Shown in pieces: positions 23,729 to 31,323 of a DNA stretch of 42,054 nt. The stretch covers positions 1-42,054 of the forward strand of contig JAQIDC010000064.1 of NCBI GenBank assembly GCA_027858235.1, given 5' to 3'. A program made the position numbers and the translations under genes. The notes below the pieces were generated by a model. That model made no database searches. It saw only the letters and a program-made list of their open reading frames with translations, and was not told the origin of the DNA. Each line of letters begins with the position of its first letter. The stretch's first letter is position 1. This DNA is from Patescibacteria group bacterium (lineage in GTDB: Bacteria > Patescibacteriota > Patescibacteriia > Patescibacteriales > BM507).

Positions 23729-24580
23729 CTACTCAACAGTCCTCATGATGTTTTTATTTGAATAATCTATGTCAAAAAAATCCTTTATACCTAAAGATTT
23801 TTCTATTTTCTTATTCAACCTTAAGGCGGTGTCATAAATCTTTTGAAATTTTGGGATATCGATGCTTTCCGTTGAACAGTCAATCTTTTCTCCCAAAGGG
23901 CTATTTAGAGCTACGCTTAATAATTGATATTCAAAACTATTTTCACTTTTTATTCTTAGCTCGCTATTGCTCCAGCCTCCTTTTAAAATTCCATTTTCAA
24001 ATACTAGTTTTTGCTTTTCATTTTCTTTCTTAGATTTTTTAATCACCTCTTTATTTAGTTCCTTTTTATGATCATCTAGGTTTTTAAATAAAAGTATTCT
24101 GAATGAAAAAGATTGATCAGTTAAATAATAGGTTGATTCTCTTTGGAATAGAAATTTTTGTTTTTCCAGTATTTCAAAAGTTTTTAAAAACTGAATATGC
24201 TCCCGTTCATATTGTTCAAAGTCTGCCTCTGTAACTGTAAATATAATACTATCTAATTCAATCGCTTTTTCAAGTATGCGATCTGCTACGATTGATAATT
24301 GTCTATTGATGCCGTAAGGCTCTTCTATTAGGTCATCAAAAGTATATTGAGCAAAAGACTCTAACTCTGCCCAATCAACTATTTCAAATTTTATTTTATA
24401 TGCTTCTGTTTTTGGAATATTACTTATCTCTAAATTTTTAATCAGTTTTCTGCCCTCCAATCTCTTTAAAAATGATTTAAATTGATTATTTTCAAATTCT
24501 CCTTTCAGCTCTATTTCCATGTCCGGCTTATAAGCAAAAAATGATTCCAAAAGTTCTATGCACTCTTTATTTATCAACAT
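23729..24580 (-). CDS. Hypothetical 283-aa protein
   Basis: 283 aa, acidic-basic mixed, no membrane segment. The first ~90 residues look like small alpha/beta DNA-binding repeats (FENNQFKSFLKRLEGRKLI), the C-terminal ~100 residues contain ENGILKGGWSNSELRIKSENSFEYQLL. No family recognised. A perfect 18-bp tandem repeat lies immediately upstream of the start, probably a regulatory site. Confidence 0.6.
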   Translation of the reverse strand: MLINKECIELLESFFAYKPDMEIELKGEFENNQFKSFLKRLEGRKLIKNLEISNIPKTEAYKIKFEIVDWAELESFAQYTFDDLIEEPYGINRQLSIVADRILEKAIELDSIIFTVTEADFEQYEREHIQFLKTFEILEKQKFLFQRESTYYLTDQSFSFRILLFKNLDDHKKELNKEVIKKSKKENEKQKLVFENGILKGGWSNSELRIKSENSFEYQLLSVALNSPLGEKIDCSTESIDIPKFQKIYDTALRLNKKIEKSLGIKDFFDIDYSNKNIMRTVE

Positions 24581-24587
24581 AGTTTAA

Positions 24588-24623
24588 TAATAATTGTAAT
24601 ATTTATAATAATTGTAATATTTA
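24588..24623. repeat. Two perfect tandem copies of an 18-bp unit
   Basis: TAATAATTGTAATATTTA twice without spacer, ending 8 bp before the ATG at 24580. Iteron- or operator-like position. Confidence 0.7.
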
Positions 24624-24724
24624 GTTTATCTTAGTAAAAAACTATAAAAAAATCAAATGGTAAACAAAATGCCGGATAATTGGCCGGCATTTGTATTATT
24701 TACTTATTTAAATATATTTAATTT

Positions 24725-25615
24725 CTACTTTTTGTCTTTTGATAATATTTCCTCGTGCATTTTTTCAATTTTTTCATTGCGTTCAATTAAATCGTTTACC
24801 CTCAATAGCAAAGGATGATTTTCAACATCACCATAATACTTTTCCAAGTATGCTTTTAATGCAATCAAAACTAATTTGCTTATTGGTGAAAGTAATCGAG
24901 CATCAACTCTAATCGATTCCAGTTTGGCAGAAAATTTTTCACCATTGTATTCTAAATGGTGCATCGCAATGTCTGACCATGTTCCATGAATTGAATGGGA
25001 AGGAATTTGCTGTAAAACGGGATAAGCCCATTCGAGATTAATTTCCCTTAGGATGGTTTTATAATCTTTCCACCTTGGAATTTGTTTTAGATCTTCAATG
25101 CCGTTTATTTCTGATGCCCTAAACAAACGATCAATTGACTTCAGCATTCTTTCTTCAATTGGTAATTTTTTACCTCTCTGTTTGATATTTTCCTGTATTG
25201 AATTAAATAAATTTTTTTCAGCTTTAAGCGCTGACCTAACAAAAATATCAACATCTTCTGGCTTTGCCTTTGTGCAAAAATAAATAACGTTTATTGCAGA
25301 CTCTACGATACTTCGGTTCAAGGCTAAAATTACTTCGCCATGCTCTTTAACTTTATCTACAGACAAAGCCGTAGCCGATGCCATAAATTTCACAATCCTA
25401 ACCAGCAGGCCAACAATCAATGATTGATCACGTCCGTAAATATATTCCGATTTATCATCAGGATTACATAATCCGCAGACAACAGTTACTGCAGACATTG
25501 CCTCTTTGTATAAATCAAATGCAATTCTTGAGCAATTTTCTTCGTTGAAATTTGAAATATCAACTGGCGCACCCATTATTTCGTCAACGGAAGATTCAAT
25601 GATTTTATCTTTCAT
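24725..25615 (-). CDS. DUF5677-like protein
   Basis: 296 aa from the ATG at 25615. A TTG start at 25645 would overlap the upstream gene. Predicted all-helical; the block VILALNRSIVESAINVIYFC and the later IHGTWSDIAMHHLEY match the DUF5677 pattern of helical proteins often found in defence islands. It follows the PD-(D/E)XK gene after 7 nt, so the two form an operon. No enzymatic motif is certain. Confidence 0.65.
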   Translation of the reverse strand: MKDKIIESSVDEIMGAPVDISNFNEENCSRIAFDLYKEAMSAVTVVCGLCNPDDKSEYIYGRDQSLIVGLLVRIVKFMASATALSVDKVKEHGEVILALNRSIVESAINVIYFCTKAKPEDVDIFVRSALKAEKNLFNSIQENIKQRGKKLPIEERMLKSIDRLFRASEINGIEDLKQIPRWKDYKTILREINLEWAYPVLQQIPSHSIHGTWSDIAMHHLEYNGEKFSAKLESIRVDARLLSPISKLVLIALKAYLEKYYGDVENHPLLLRVNDLIERNEKIEKMHEEILSKDKK

Positions 25616-25622
25616 AAATACT

Positions 25623-26096
25623 TTAATTATTCTTTTCAAAATCAATTAAAATCTGCAAATATTGTTTTTGCAAATCATCTGAAATATGAGAGTTATCAAG
25701 CTTAGAAATATCTCCTTTGTAGTCGATAATTTTATTTATTTCATCAAAATAAAATCCTTCAAGAGTGGCTATAAATAAATATGAAGGATTCCATGATTGG
25801 CTCATTCTTTCAGCATCTTTAAAAACATAGCCAGTATTCAAAGCGCGCATATACTTAACCTCTATAAGCTTTACATTCCTTGTTCTTCTATCAATTACTG
25901 CAAAGTCTGGCGCCGTTCTCAAAGTTTCTATCATTCCATTATTTTCTTTATATCCCTGCTGGACAAGCTCGGGGATAATTTTTTCATATCCAAACTCCAG
26001 CACCGTAAATTCTCCCGCCTCTCTATGCATTTGAGCAAATACAGTTTCAGCTATTTTTCCTTTTACTAAATTTCTGGCAAAATTTATATTGTTCAT
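25623..26096 (-). CDS. PD-(D/E)XK nuclease-like protein
   Basis: 157 aa. GKIAETVFAQM (Glu17), then APDFAVID (Asp64) and KLIEVKYM (Glu79-Val-Lys81) form the E...D...ExK core of PD-(D/E)XK nucleases, similar to Holliday-junction-resolvase or restriction-like folds. It is upstream of and coupled to the DUF5677 gene, and divergent from the HTH controller of the restriction system. Confidence 0.72.
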   Translation of the reverse strand: MNNINFARNLVKGKIAETVFAQMHREAGEFTVLEFGYEKIIPELVQQGYKENNGMIETLRTAPDFAVIDRRTRNVKLIEVKYMRALNTGYVFKDAERMSQSWNPSYLFIATLEGFYFDEINKIIDYKGDISKLDNSHISDDLQKQYLQILIDFEKNN

Positions 26097-26126
26097 ATTT
26101 TTTGTAATTATTAGTAATAAATATAT

Positions 26127-26164
26127 TATTCTAATTTTGAATATTCATATTTAGAATATATAAT
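26127..26164 (+). promoter_or_regulatory. Twin operator and leaderless promoter of the restriction operon
   Basis: Two identical-architecture inverted repeats, TATTC-N7-GAATA at 26127-26143 and again at 26142-26158, spaced 15 bp. The -10 box TATAAT (26159-26164) follows directly, and a -35-like TTGAAT (26137-26142, 16-nt spacer) sits at the junction of the two operators. The ATG of the HTH gene is 6 nt after the -10 box. Another palindrome, TTATTAGTAATAA, lies at 26108-26120. This resembles the paired C-boxes of restriction-modification controller proteins. Confidence 0.65.
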
Positions 26165-26170
26165 ATATGC

Positions 26171-26389
26171 ATGAATAAGTCAATATACTCAAAAGAATAC
26201 AAGGCACTGGTTACGAGACTGAAAGATGCCAGACTCAAAATTGGCCTTACACAAGGTGATGTTGCTAAAAGGCTGAAAAAGCCTCAGTCTTATATTTCCA
26301 AGATTGAAAATGGAGAACAAAGAATTGATGTTATTGAAATGAAAAAATTTGCTGATTTATATAAAAAAGATATTAACTACTTCCTTTAG
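26171..26389 (+). CDS. XRE-family controller-like HTH protein
   Basis: 72 aa, one XRE helix-turn-helix (LKDARLKIGLTQGDVAKRLKKPQSYISKIENGEQRIDVIEM), the size of type II restriction controller (C) proteins. It stands 4 nt before the endonuclease gene and behind twin inverted repeats overlapping its promoter. By analogy with C proteins it should activate and then repress its own operon, delaying endonuclease until DNA is methylated. The transcript is probably leaderless. Confidence 0.82.
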   Translation: MNKSIYSKEYKALVTRLKDARLKIGLTQGDVAKRLKKPQSYISKIENGEQRIDVIEMKKFADLYKKDINYFL

Positions 26390-26393
26390 ATAT

Positions 26394-27566
26394 ATGGCAA
26401 AAAAGATAAAAAGAACGTGGCATAAAAATTTTCTTAAATACATGAAATTTATTGTTAGTCATCCTAACTACAAAGGAATGCCTGACTTGAGAAAGACTGA
26501 TGGAAATATCAGGTGGATTTGCAGTGGCAAAAGTGAGATTGGACAAAGGCGATATAAATGGTGGGATAATAAGAGAAAAGAATTAAAGATAAAAAAGGAT
26601 GGTCCCTGGATATCAAAAGTTGCAAGAGCTATTCACCCAACAGGAAAAAAACCATGCCAAATATGTGGCAAAGAAATGAGCTTGGACTATATTTATCCAA
26701 ATAAAAGAAACGGTTTTAGCCCTGGAGCTATGAGTAATGCTCCTGATCGTCTTGATGGATTTCATACTTATAATTTATGTTGTCGAAGTACCCAAGATAC
26801 AGGGAGGCATAAGGAAAACTTAAATCGTTATGGAGAAGATAGGCGGGCTTATGAAAATTGGGCTGATGGCGATTGGAAAGCGGCCAGCTGGCTGATGAAA
26901 GTTTTTAATAAACATAAAGTTAGCCCAGATCATATTGGACCAATATCTCTTGGATTTTCACATAATCCTCAATTTAACCCAATGACTCCTGCAAAAAACT
27001 CTGCTAAGAACAACCGGATGACACTTGTAGATGTTAAAACTTTAATAAAACTCGAGGAAGAGGGAAAAAGTGTTGTATCTTGGCACTCAAAATACATTTG
27101 GGATCTTTTGAAAAATAAAGTTAAAAATAATTCGGATGCTTTAAAACTTAGCAAAATAATGGGTCGGAATTTACATAATATTTTAATATCTCTCTCCCAA
27201 ATTTCAGAAGCTGGATATGACAAGTTTTTAATATCAAATTTTCTGCATCCAGAATTTGCTTATTTTTCAATTTCATTTAAGGGTTTTAATTCTAAAGATG
27301 GAACGTATAAAGAAATGATAAAAACACCAGGCAAGAAAAAACAATATGAAAATAACGCAAAAAGATATATCAGAATATCTATTGAGTCGCTTGAATCTTA
27401 TAAAAAAGTTAAAAATCGAAATACAAAAGCAATTAAATCAAAAAATGTCCAAAATACTTTGGATAAAACTTTACTATTACTTAAAAACAAAAAACACTCA
27501 CTAGCTAAAAAGAGTTTGCTTAATGTGTGTTCTGAGCTAAGTAAAGAATTAGCTAAAGATTTTTAA
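26394..27566 (+). CDS. Type IIS restriction endonuclease, Alw26I/Eco31I/Esp3I family (HNH)
   Basis: 390 aa from the ATG at 26394. A longer reading from 26349 is rejected because it overlaps the HTH gene. Blocks typical of this family: HPNYKGMPDLRK, GPWISKVARAIHPTGKKPCQICG (CxxC at 88-91), FSPGAMSNAPDRLDGFHTYN, CCRSTQDTGRHKENL, YGEDRRAYENWADGDWKAAS. The HNH-type active site is SPDHIGPISLGF (Asp179-His180) with NSAKNNRM (Asn near 206). Family members cut outside GTCTC-type asymmetric sites; the exact site here is not known. Its 3' end overlaps the convergent m5C methyltransferase by 14 bp. Confidence 0.9.
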   Translation: MAKKIKRTWHKNFLKYMKFIVSHPNYKGMPDLRKTDGNIRWICSGKSEIGQRRYKWWDNKRKELKIKKDGPWISKVARAIHPTGKKPCQICGKEMSLDYIYPNKRNGFSPGAMSNAPDRLDGFHTYNLCCRSTQDTGRHKENLNRYGEDRRAYENWADGDWKAASWLMKVFNKHKVSPDHIGPISLGFSHNPQFNPMTPAKNSAKNNRMTLVDVKTLIKLEEEGKSVVSWHSKYIWDLLKNKVKNNSDALKLSKIMGRNLHNILISLSQISEAGYDKFLISNFLHPEFAYFSISFKGFNSKDGTYKEMIKTPGKKKQYENNAKRYIRISIESLESYKKVKNRNTKAIKSKNVQNTLDKTLLLLKNKKHSLAKKSLLNVCSELSKELAKDF

Positions 27567-28683
27567 TCAATTCCTCTTCATACTTATCTGGAGTAATTAG
27601 TCCAGCCATTAATCTTTGATAGAGTCCTTTTGGGGCTATTTTTTGTTTCAAATAGTTCTCTCCTCCATTAACCTCAATTGATGGAAGGTTTCCTATAGCA
27701 TCATTCACAGAAACAAACTTGTCTTCATTCGCAATTATTTCTTCAGGGTAGCATTTTTCAGGATCACCTTTTAAAACCCCTATTATGACAACCCTTTTTC
27801 GTTTTTGTGGAACACCAAACTTAACTGCTAACATTTTTTTTCCATGCATTTTATAACCAAGTTCTGAAAAACTTTCTTTTATACTTTCAAATGTTTTTCC
27901 TTTATTGCTTGTCAAAATACCTTCGACGTTCTCAACTAAAATTGTTTTTGGTTTTATTTTTTTTACTATTTCAACAAACTCTTTAAAGAGAAAGTTTCTA
28001 GGATCATCTACAAGACGTTTGCCGGCATAAGAAAATCCCTGGCAAGGGGGTCCGCCGATTATTATATCAACCTTTTTATTTTTAATAGCACTATAAATTC
28101 TTTTTTTCACATTTACATCAGTCACATCCCCCTCAACCATAGTAGTACCTTTATGATTTTTTTCATAAGTCTTGCAAGCATGACTAAAATTATCATTGGC
28201 TGCAATTATATTGAATCCTGCCCATTCAAATCCTTTACTCAAGCCACCTGAACCAGAAAAAAGATCAAGCACATTTTTTGTTTTAGTTTGCTCTTTTATT
28301 TTTTTTGCAATAAAATATGCGAGCAAGGGAGGGACAGCATTACCAATCTGTTTACAAAGAGAGGTTTTTGAACCCTCAAAAATAAAATCATCAGGGAAAG
28401 ACTGTAATCTAGCCGCTTCCCTCGCGCTTATTACTCTATCATCTTTGGGATGAATATAAGCTCCGTTTCCTGGCCTATTAAAATATGTGGTAATTGTGTA
28501 GCTTGGTTTCTCCCATCTTAATCTTCCATATAAGGTAGTCCTACCACCTGTTTCTCTTATTCTCTCAAGCCGTTTAGATGGTATATTTAAAGGAATATTT
28601 TTCCAATTTCCTCCCGCAGGAATAGATACGACCATCTTTAAATCGTTCTCGCTAAGAGAGTAGGTTATGTGATTATATAGCAT
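27553..28683 (-). CDS. DNA (cytosine-5-)-methyltransferase, circularly permuted
   Basis: 376 aa. Motif order is IX-X-I-IV-VI-VIII instead of I-VIII-IX-X. Motif IX (RVISAREAARLQSFPDDF, 83-100) and X (QIGNAVPPLLA, 112-122) come first. Then motif I (VLDLFSGSGGLSKGF, 138-152), motif IV with catalytic Cys214 (GGPPCQGFSYAGKR), VI (ENVEGI, 251-256) and VIII (QKRKRVVIIG). It should methylate one strand of the asymmetric site of the adjacent endonuclease. The start overlaps the m6A methyltransferase stop by 11 bp, so they are co-translated. Confidence 0.9.
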   Translation of the reverse strand: MLYNHITYSLSENDLKMVVSIPAGGNWKNIPLNIPSKRLERIRETGGRTTLYGRLRWEKPSYTITTYFNRPGNGAYIHPKDDRVISAREAARLQSFPDDFIFEGSKTSLCKQIGNAVPPLLAYFIAKKIKEQTKTKNVLDLFSGSGGLSKGFEWAGFNIIAANDNFSHACKTYEKNHKGTTMVEGDVTDVNVKKRIYSAIKNKKVDIIIGGPPCQGFSYAGKRLVDDPRNFLFKEFVEIVKKIKPKTILVENVEGILTSNKGKTFESIKESFSELGYKMHGKKMLAVKFGVPQKRKRVVIIGVLKGDPEKCYPEEIIANEDKFVSVNDAIGNLPSIEVNGGENYLKQKIAPKGLYQRLMAGLITPDKYEEELIKNL

Positions 28684-30526
28684 AATTAACTTTTTTATTT
28701 ATTGTACTTATTAAACTTCCTTCTTGATACTTACTCAAGATAAAACTAATTTCATCCTTTGTTAGTTTATATAATTTAAAAATTTCCAAATTTAATTTAG
28801 CAACATCTTCATCTTTTTTTTCTTTTTTAATTCTACCTACCAGGGCTTCAATTCTATTTTTTTGTTTTTCACTAGGTACTGCAATTGGTAGTTCATCAAT
28901 TTCGTAATTACTGATATGATTATTTGAATTTGTTATTTTGAATCGCCAATCTAAAAGTAATGAATTTAAAACTCCCAACAAGTAGTCGAGAGATATGTTT
29001 TTATCCTCAAAAAGATTTTCATGTTTTGAAATATAGTTGCATGAATTTCCTAATACAATATTAGCTGGAACTTTTGAAAACTTTAATCGTTTATTACCAT
29101 GAATATTTGACACTTGTTGACATACAATCCTATCTCTTAAAACATGCTCTCTTTTTCCATTTAATTTCATAATGAAATTATCATCAACATATAAATTACC
29201 TAACTCAAAATCAAATTCTGCTATATTAATTCCTTTTAATAAAGGGAAGTTTGTCTTTTTATCAGTAATAAATGATTTATCTAAAGTTAAGTCTAGCTCT
29301 CCTCGTAAATTTTTAATATCAGAAAATGATTTAACTCTTGGATGGTTATTTATTTTTTCAAGAACGCCCCACCCCTTCTCATCTTCCACAATGATTGGAG
29401 CAGATTTAGAAATACTTTTAATGGTTTCTATATTAATTTTAATACTTCTTTTTTCCATGTCGTCAGAACTTATTACTTCAGGATTTATTTCAAGTATTTT
29501 ACCTCTCCTGCTTTTATCTAATGCAAAAAAACAAAAGGCTTGAGAAATATCAGGAAAAAAACTATTTTTTTCAGGAATAATATAAATTTTTGAAAAAGAA
29601 TAATTTTCTATCATTCTTTTTCTTAATTTCTCACTTTGACAATCATTTAATAATGTTATTGGAATTAATAGTCCAACATTGCTATTCCCGTTTGTATAAT
29701 TTTCTAATATTTCCTCAATAAAAATTTTATAATAATTTAAAGTTCCTTCGTTATATTTATAAACTTTATTTATTTTAATAAAATTAACTAAATTTTTTAT
29801 ACTTCTAAAATCGACTTTTTGGGCATACTTGTTTGAATTCTCCTTTAAAAGTTTGTACGGAGGATTTGTCAAAACTATATCAAAACCATTTTTAACTTTA
29901 AAAATACTTCTAAGATCATTTTTTATAATTTCATTTTCTGTAATATTAAAAAGAACATTGCCAGCGTAATAATTCTTTTCATTTAATTCAATTTTTATCT
30001 TATATTTAAAATTGATATACAGAGGAATTATATTTTTTAATAGTCTAATTGCTTCTTGATCAATGTCGGCACAATAAATATTTTCAACAACCTGTTGAAC
30101 TTTTTTATCAGTTAGTTTTGAACTTGAAGAAAAAATATAATCGATATATGCTAATGCAAAAATACCAATACCAGAACAAGGTTCTAAAAACTTTAAATCA
30201 AATAAATCTTTTTTATCTTTTAAAGCTTCCTTTGTTATTTGTTTCGCAATTTCATAATCTGTATAATAAATACCAAAATGTTTTCTTTCATCTGTTTTAT
30301 CCATTTTGGTATTTTCCTTTTCTTTTTGATGAATCAATCCAATTAATTGAACAACAGAAATTGGGTCAATCTTATTATTTTTTTTCAAATTCTTATATAA
30401 AAAATCATCAACGGTATTTTTAATTAAAGGTTTTTCGGTTAGAAAGCTAAAGAGTAAATTAATCAATTCTTTTTTATTAATATATTTTGAACATATTGAA
30501 TTGTATGTTTGAAATAGTTTTATCAT
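28673..30526 (-). CDS. DNA adenine-N6 methyltransferase of the type IIS system
   Basis: 617 aa. Gamma-type order: motif I FLEPCSGIGIFALAY (113-127), then motif IV NPPY (221-224, in DIVLTNPPYKLL). Then a long C-terminal target-recognition half with RDRIVCQQVSN, LGVLNSLLLDWRF and NNHISNYEIDELPI, like TaqI/Eco57I-type C-termini. In Alw26I/Eco31I/Esp3I-type systems one enzyme makes m5C and the other m6A on opposite strands, exactly the pair present here. Confidence 0.88.
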   Translation of the reverse strand: MIKLFQTYNSICSKYINKKELINLLFSFLTEKPLIKNTVDDFLYKNLKKNNKIDPISVVQLIGLIHQKEKENTKMDKTDERKHFGIYYTDYEIAKQITKEALKDKKDLFDLKFLEPCSGIGIFALAYIDYIFSSSSKLTDKKVQQVVENIYCADIDQEAIRLLKNIIPLYINFKYKIKIELNEKNYYAGNVLFNITENEIIKNDLRSIFKVKNGFDIVLTNPPYKLLKENSNKYAQKVDFRSIKNLVNFIKINKVYKYNEGTLNYYKIFIEEILENYTNGNSNVGLLIPITLLNDCQSEKLRKRMIENYSFSKIYIIPEKNSFFPDISQAFCFFALDKSRRGKILEINPEVISSDDMEKRSIKINIETIKSISKSAPIIVEDEKGWGVLEKINNHPRVKSFSDIKNLRGELDLTLDKSFITDKKTNFPLLKGINIAEFDFELGNLYVDDNFIMKLNGKREHVLRDRIVCQQVSNIHGNKRLKFSKVPANIVLGNSCNYISKHENLFEDKNISLDYLLGVLNSLLLDWRFKITNSNNHISNYEIDELPIAVPSEKQKNRIEALVGRIKKEKKDEDVAKLNLEIFKLYKLTKDEISFILSKYQEGSLISTINKKVNYAI

Positions 30527-30556
30527 TGTAATATTTAAAATTATTTTTATTAAAAT

Positions 30557-31165
30557 TTATATCGTGTATGATAAAATTCCTTTTACCACTCCTTCAATCT
30601 TAAAATTATCCTTGCTCGCTAAAATTGCTTTGTATGCCTGATTTAATGAAGTGAGAAAGATATTATCTTTATCAATTTTTTGAATTTTTTTTATCATCAC
30701 TTCATTGTTATTTACACATACAATAATATTCCCATCTTCTGGATTTATATCTTTTCTTACAATTACTAAATCGCCTTGTTTAATTTTTGGCTCCATTGAA
30801 TCTCCTTTGGCTTTTACTAAAAAAGCTTCAGAAGATGAAAAACCTAGAATTTTTGTTGAGATTGGTATTCTATCAATAGGATTACCATCGAGCATTGAGC
30901 CGTTAGGACCACATTGTGCCATGCCATAGAGATTCAAAAAAGCAATTTTTTTATCCGGGTCATCAGCAAGAATTTGATAATCATGCGAATTATGCGGATT
31001 TCTCCTTAAATACCCTTTTGATTCTAATTGCTTGATGTGATGATGGACAATACTAGGAGATGAGGCACCAATTTCATCCTGAAGCTCACGAATAGTTAAA
31101 GGCTCTTCAATATTGCTTTTAAGTAATTCCAATAGTTTTTCTTGTTTTGGATGTAATTTTTTCAT
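30557..31165 (-). CDS. lexA: LexA-like repressor (S24 peptidase)
   Basis: 202 aa. N-terminal winged helix (TIRELQDEIGASSPSIVHHHIKQLESKGYLRR) and C-terminal S24 domain with catalytic Ser123 (GDSMEP) and Lys159/160 (NEVMIKK). The expected self-cleavage site is Cys85-Gly86 (AQCGPNG), the Cys-Gly type used by UmuD. It sits between the restriction genes and a divergent operon and probably represses itself and that operon until DNA damage. Whether it is the host's LexA or an element-borne one cannot be told. Confidence 0.88.
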   Translation of the reverse strand: MKKLHPKQEKLLELLKSNIEEPLTIRELQDEIGASSPSIVHHHIKQLESKGYLRRNPHNSHDYQILADDPDKKIAFLNLYGMAQCGPNGSMLDGNPIDRIPISTKILGFSSSEAFLVKAKGDSMEPKIKQGDLVIVRKDINPEDGNIIVCVNNNEVMIKKIQKIDKDNIFLTSLNQAYKAILASKDNFKIEGVVKGILSYTI

Positions 31166-31192
31166 AAAACATACCTGTTAATAACTATAATA

Positions 31193-31221
31193 ATTATAAC
31201 ATGTGAATAAGATGTGTGCAA
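31193..31221 (-). promoter_or_regulatory. Promoter of the LexA-like gene
   Basis: Minus strand TTGCAC (31216-31221), 17-nt spacer, TATAAT (31193-31198) with TGT in front (extended -10). Confidence 0.65.
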
Positions 31222-31240
31222 GAACGTATTGACTTGTTCT
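31221..31240. promoter_or_regulatory. Palindromic operator between two divergent promoters
   Basis: AGAAC-N10-GTTCT. The left arm touches the -35 box of the LexA-like gene, the palindrome covers the -35 box (TTGACT, 31229-31234) of the rightward operon, so one bound dimer could shut both promoters. GAAC/GTTC half-sites are the usual vocabulary of LexA boxes, though N10 spacing is unusual. Confidence 0.6.
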
Positions 31241-31257
31241 AGTTTATGTTCTATATT
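31229..31257 (+). promoter_or_regulatory. Promoter of the three-gene operon
   Basis: TTGACT (31229-31234), 17-nt spacer, TATATT (31252-31257). The leader of about 60 nt contains a 12-codon ORF (31289-31327) whose TGA overlaps the ATG of the first gene (ATGA), suggesting translational coupling. Confidence 0.65.
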
Positions 31258-31323
31258 AAATTTATGAATATTAAATTAAAATAACATTATGCTTAAAAAA
31301 GTTCAAAAGCAAAATTTAATTAA

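Noticed and set aside
26349-26393. Longer start for the endonuclease
   Set aside because: It overlaps the controller gene by 41 bp and the extra residues do not match the family; the ATG at 26394 follows the controller stop after 4 nt.
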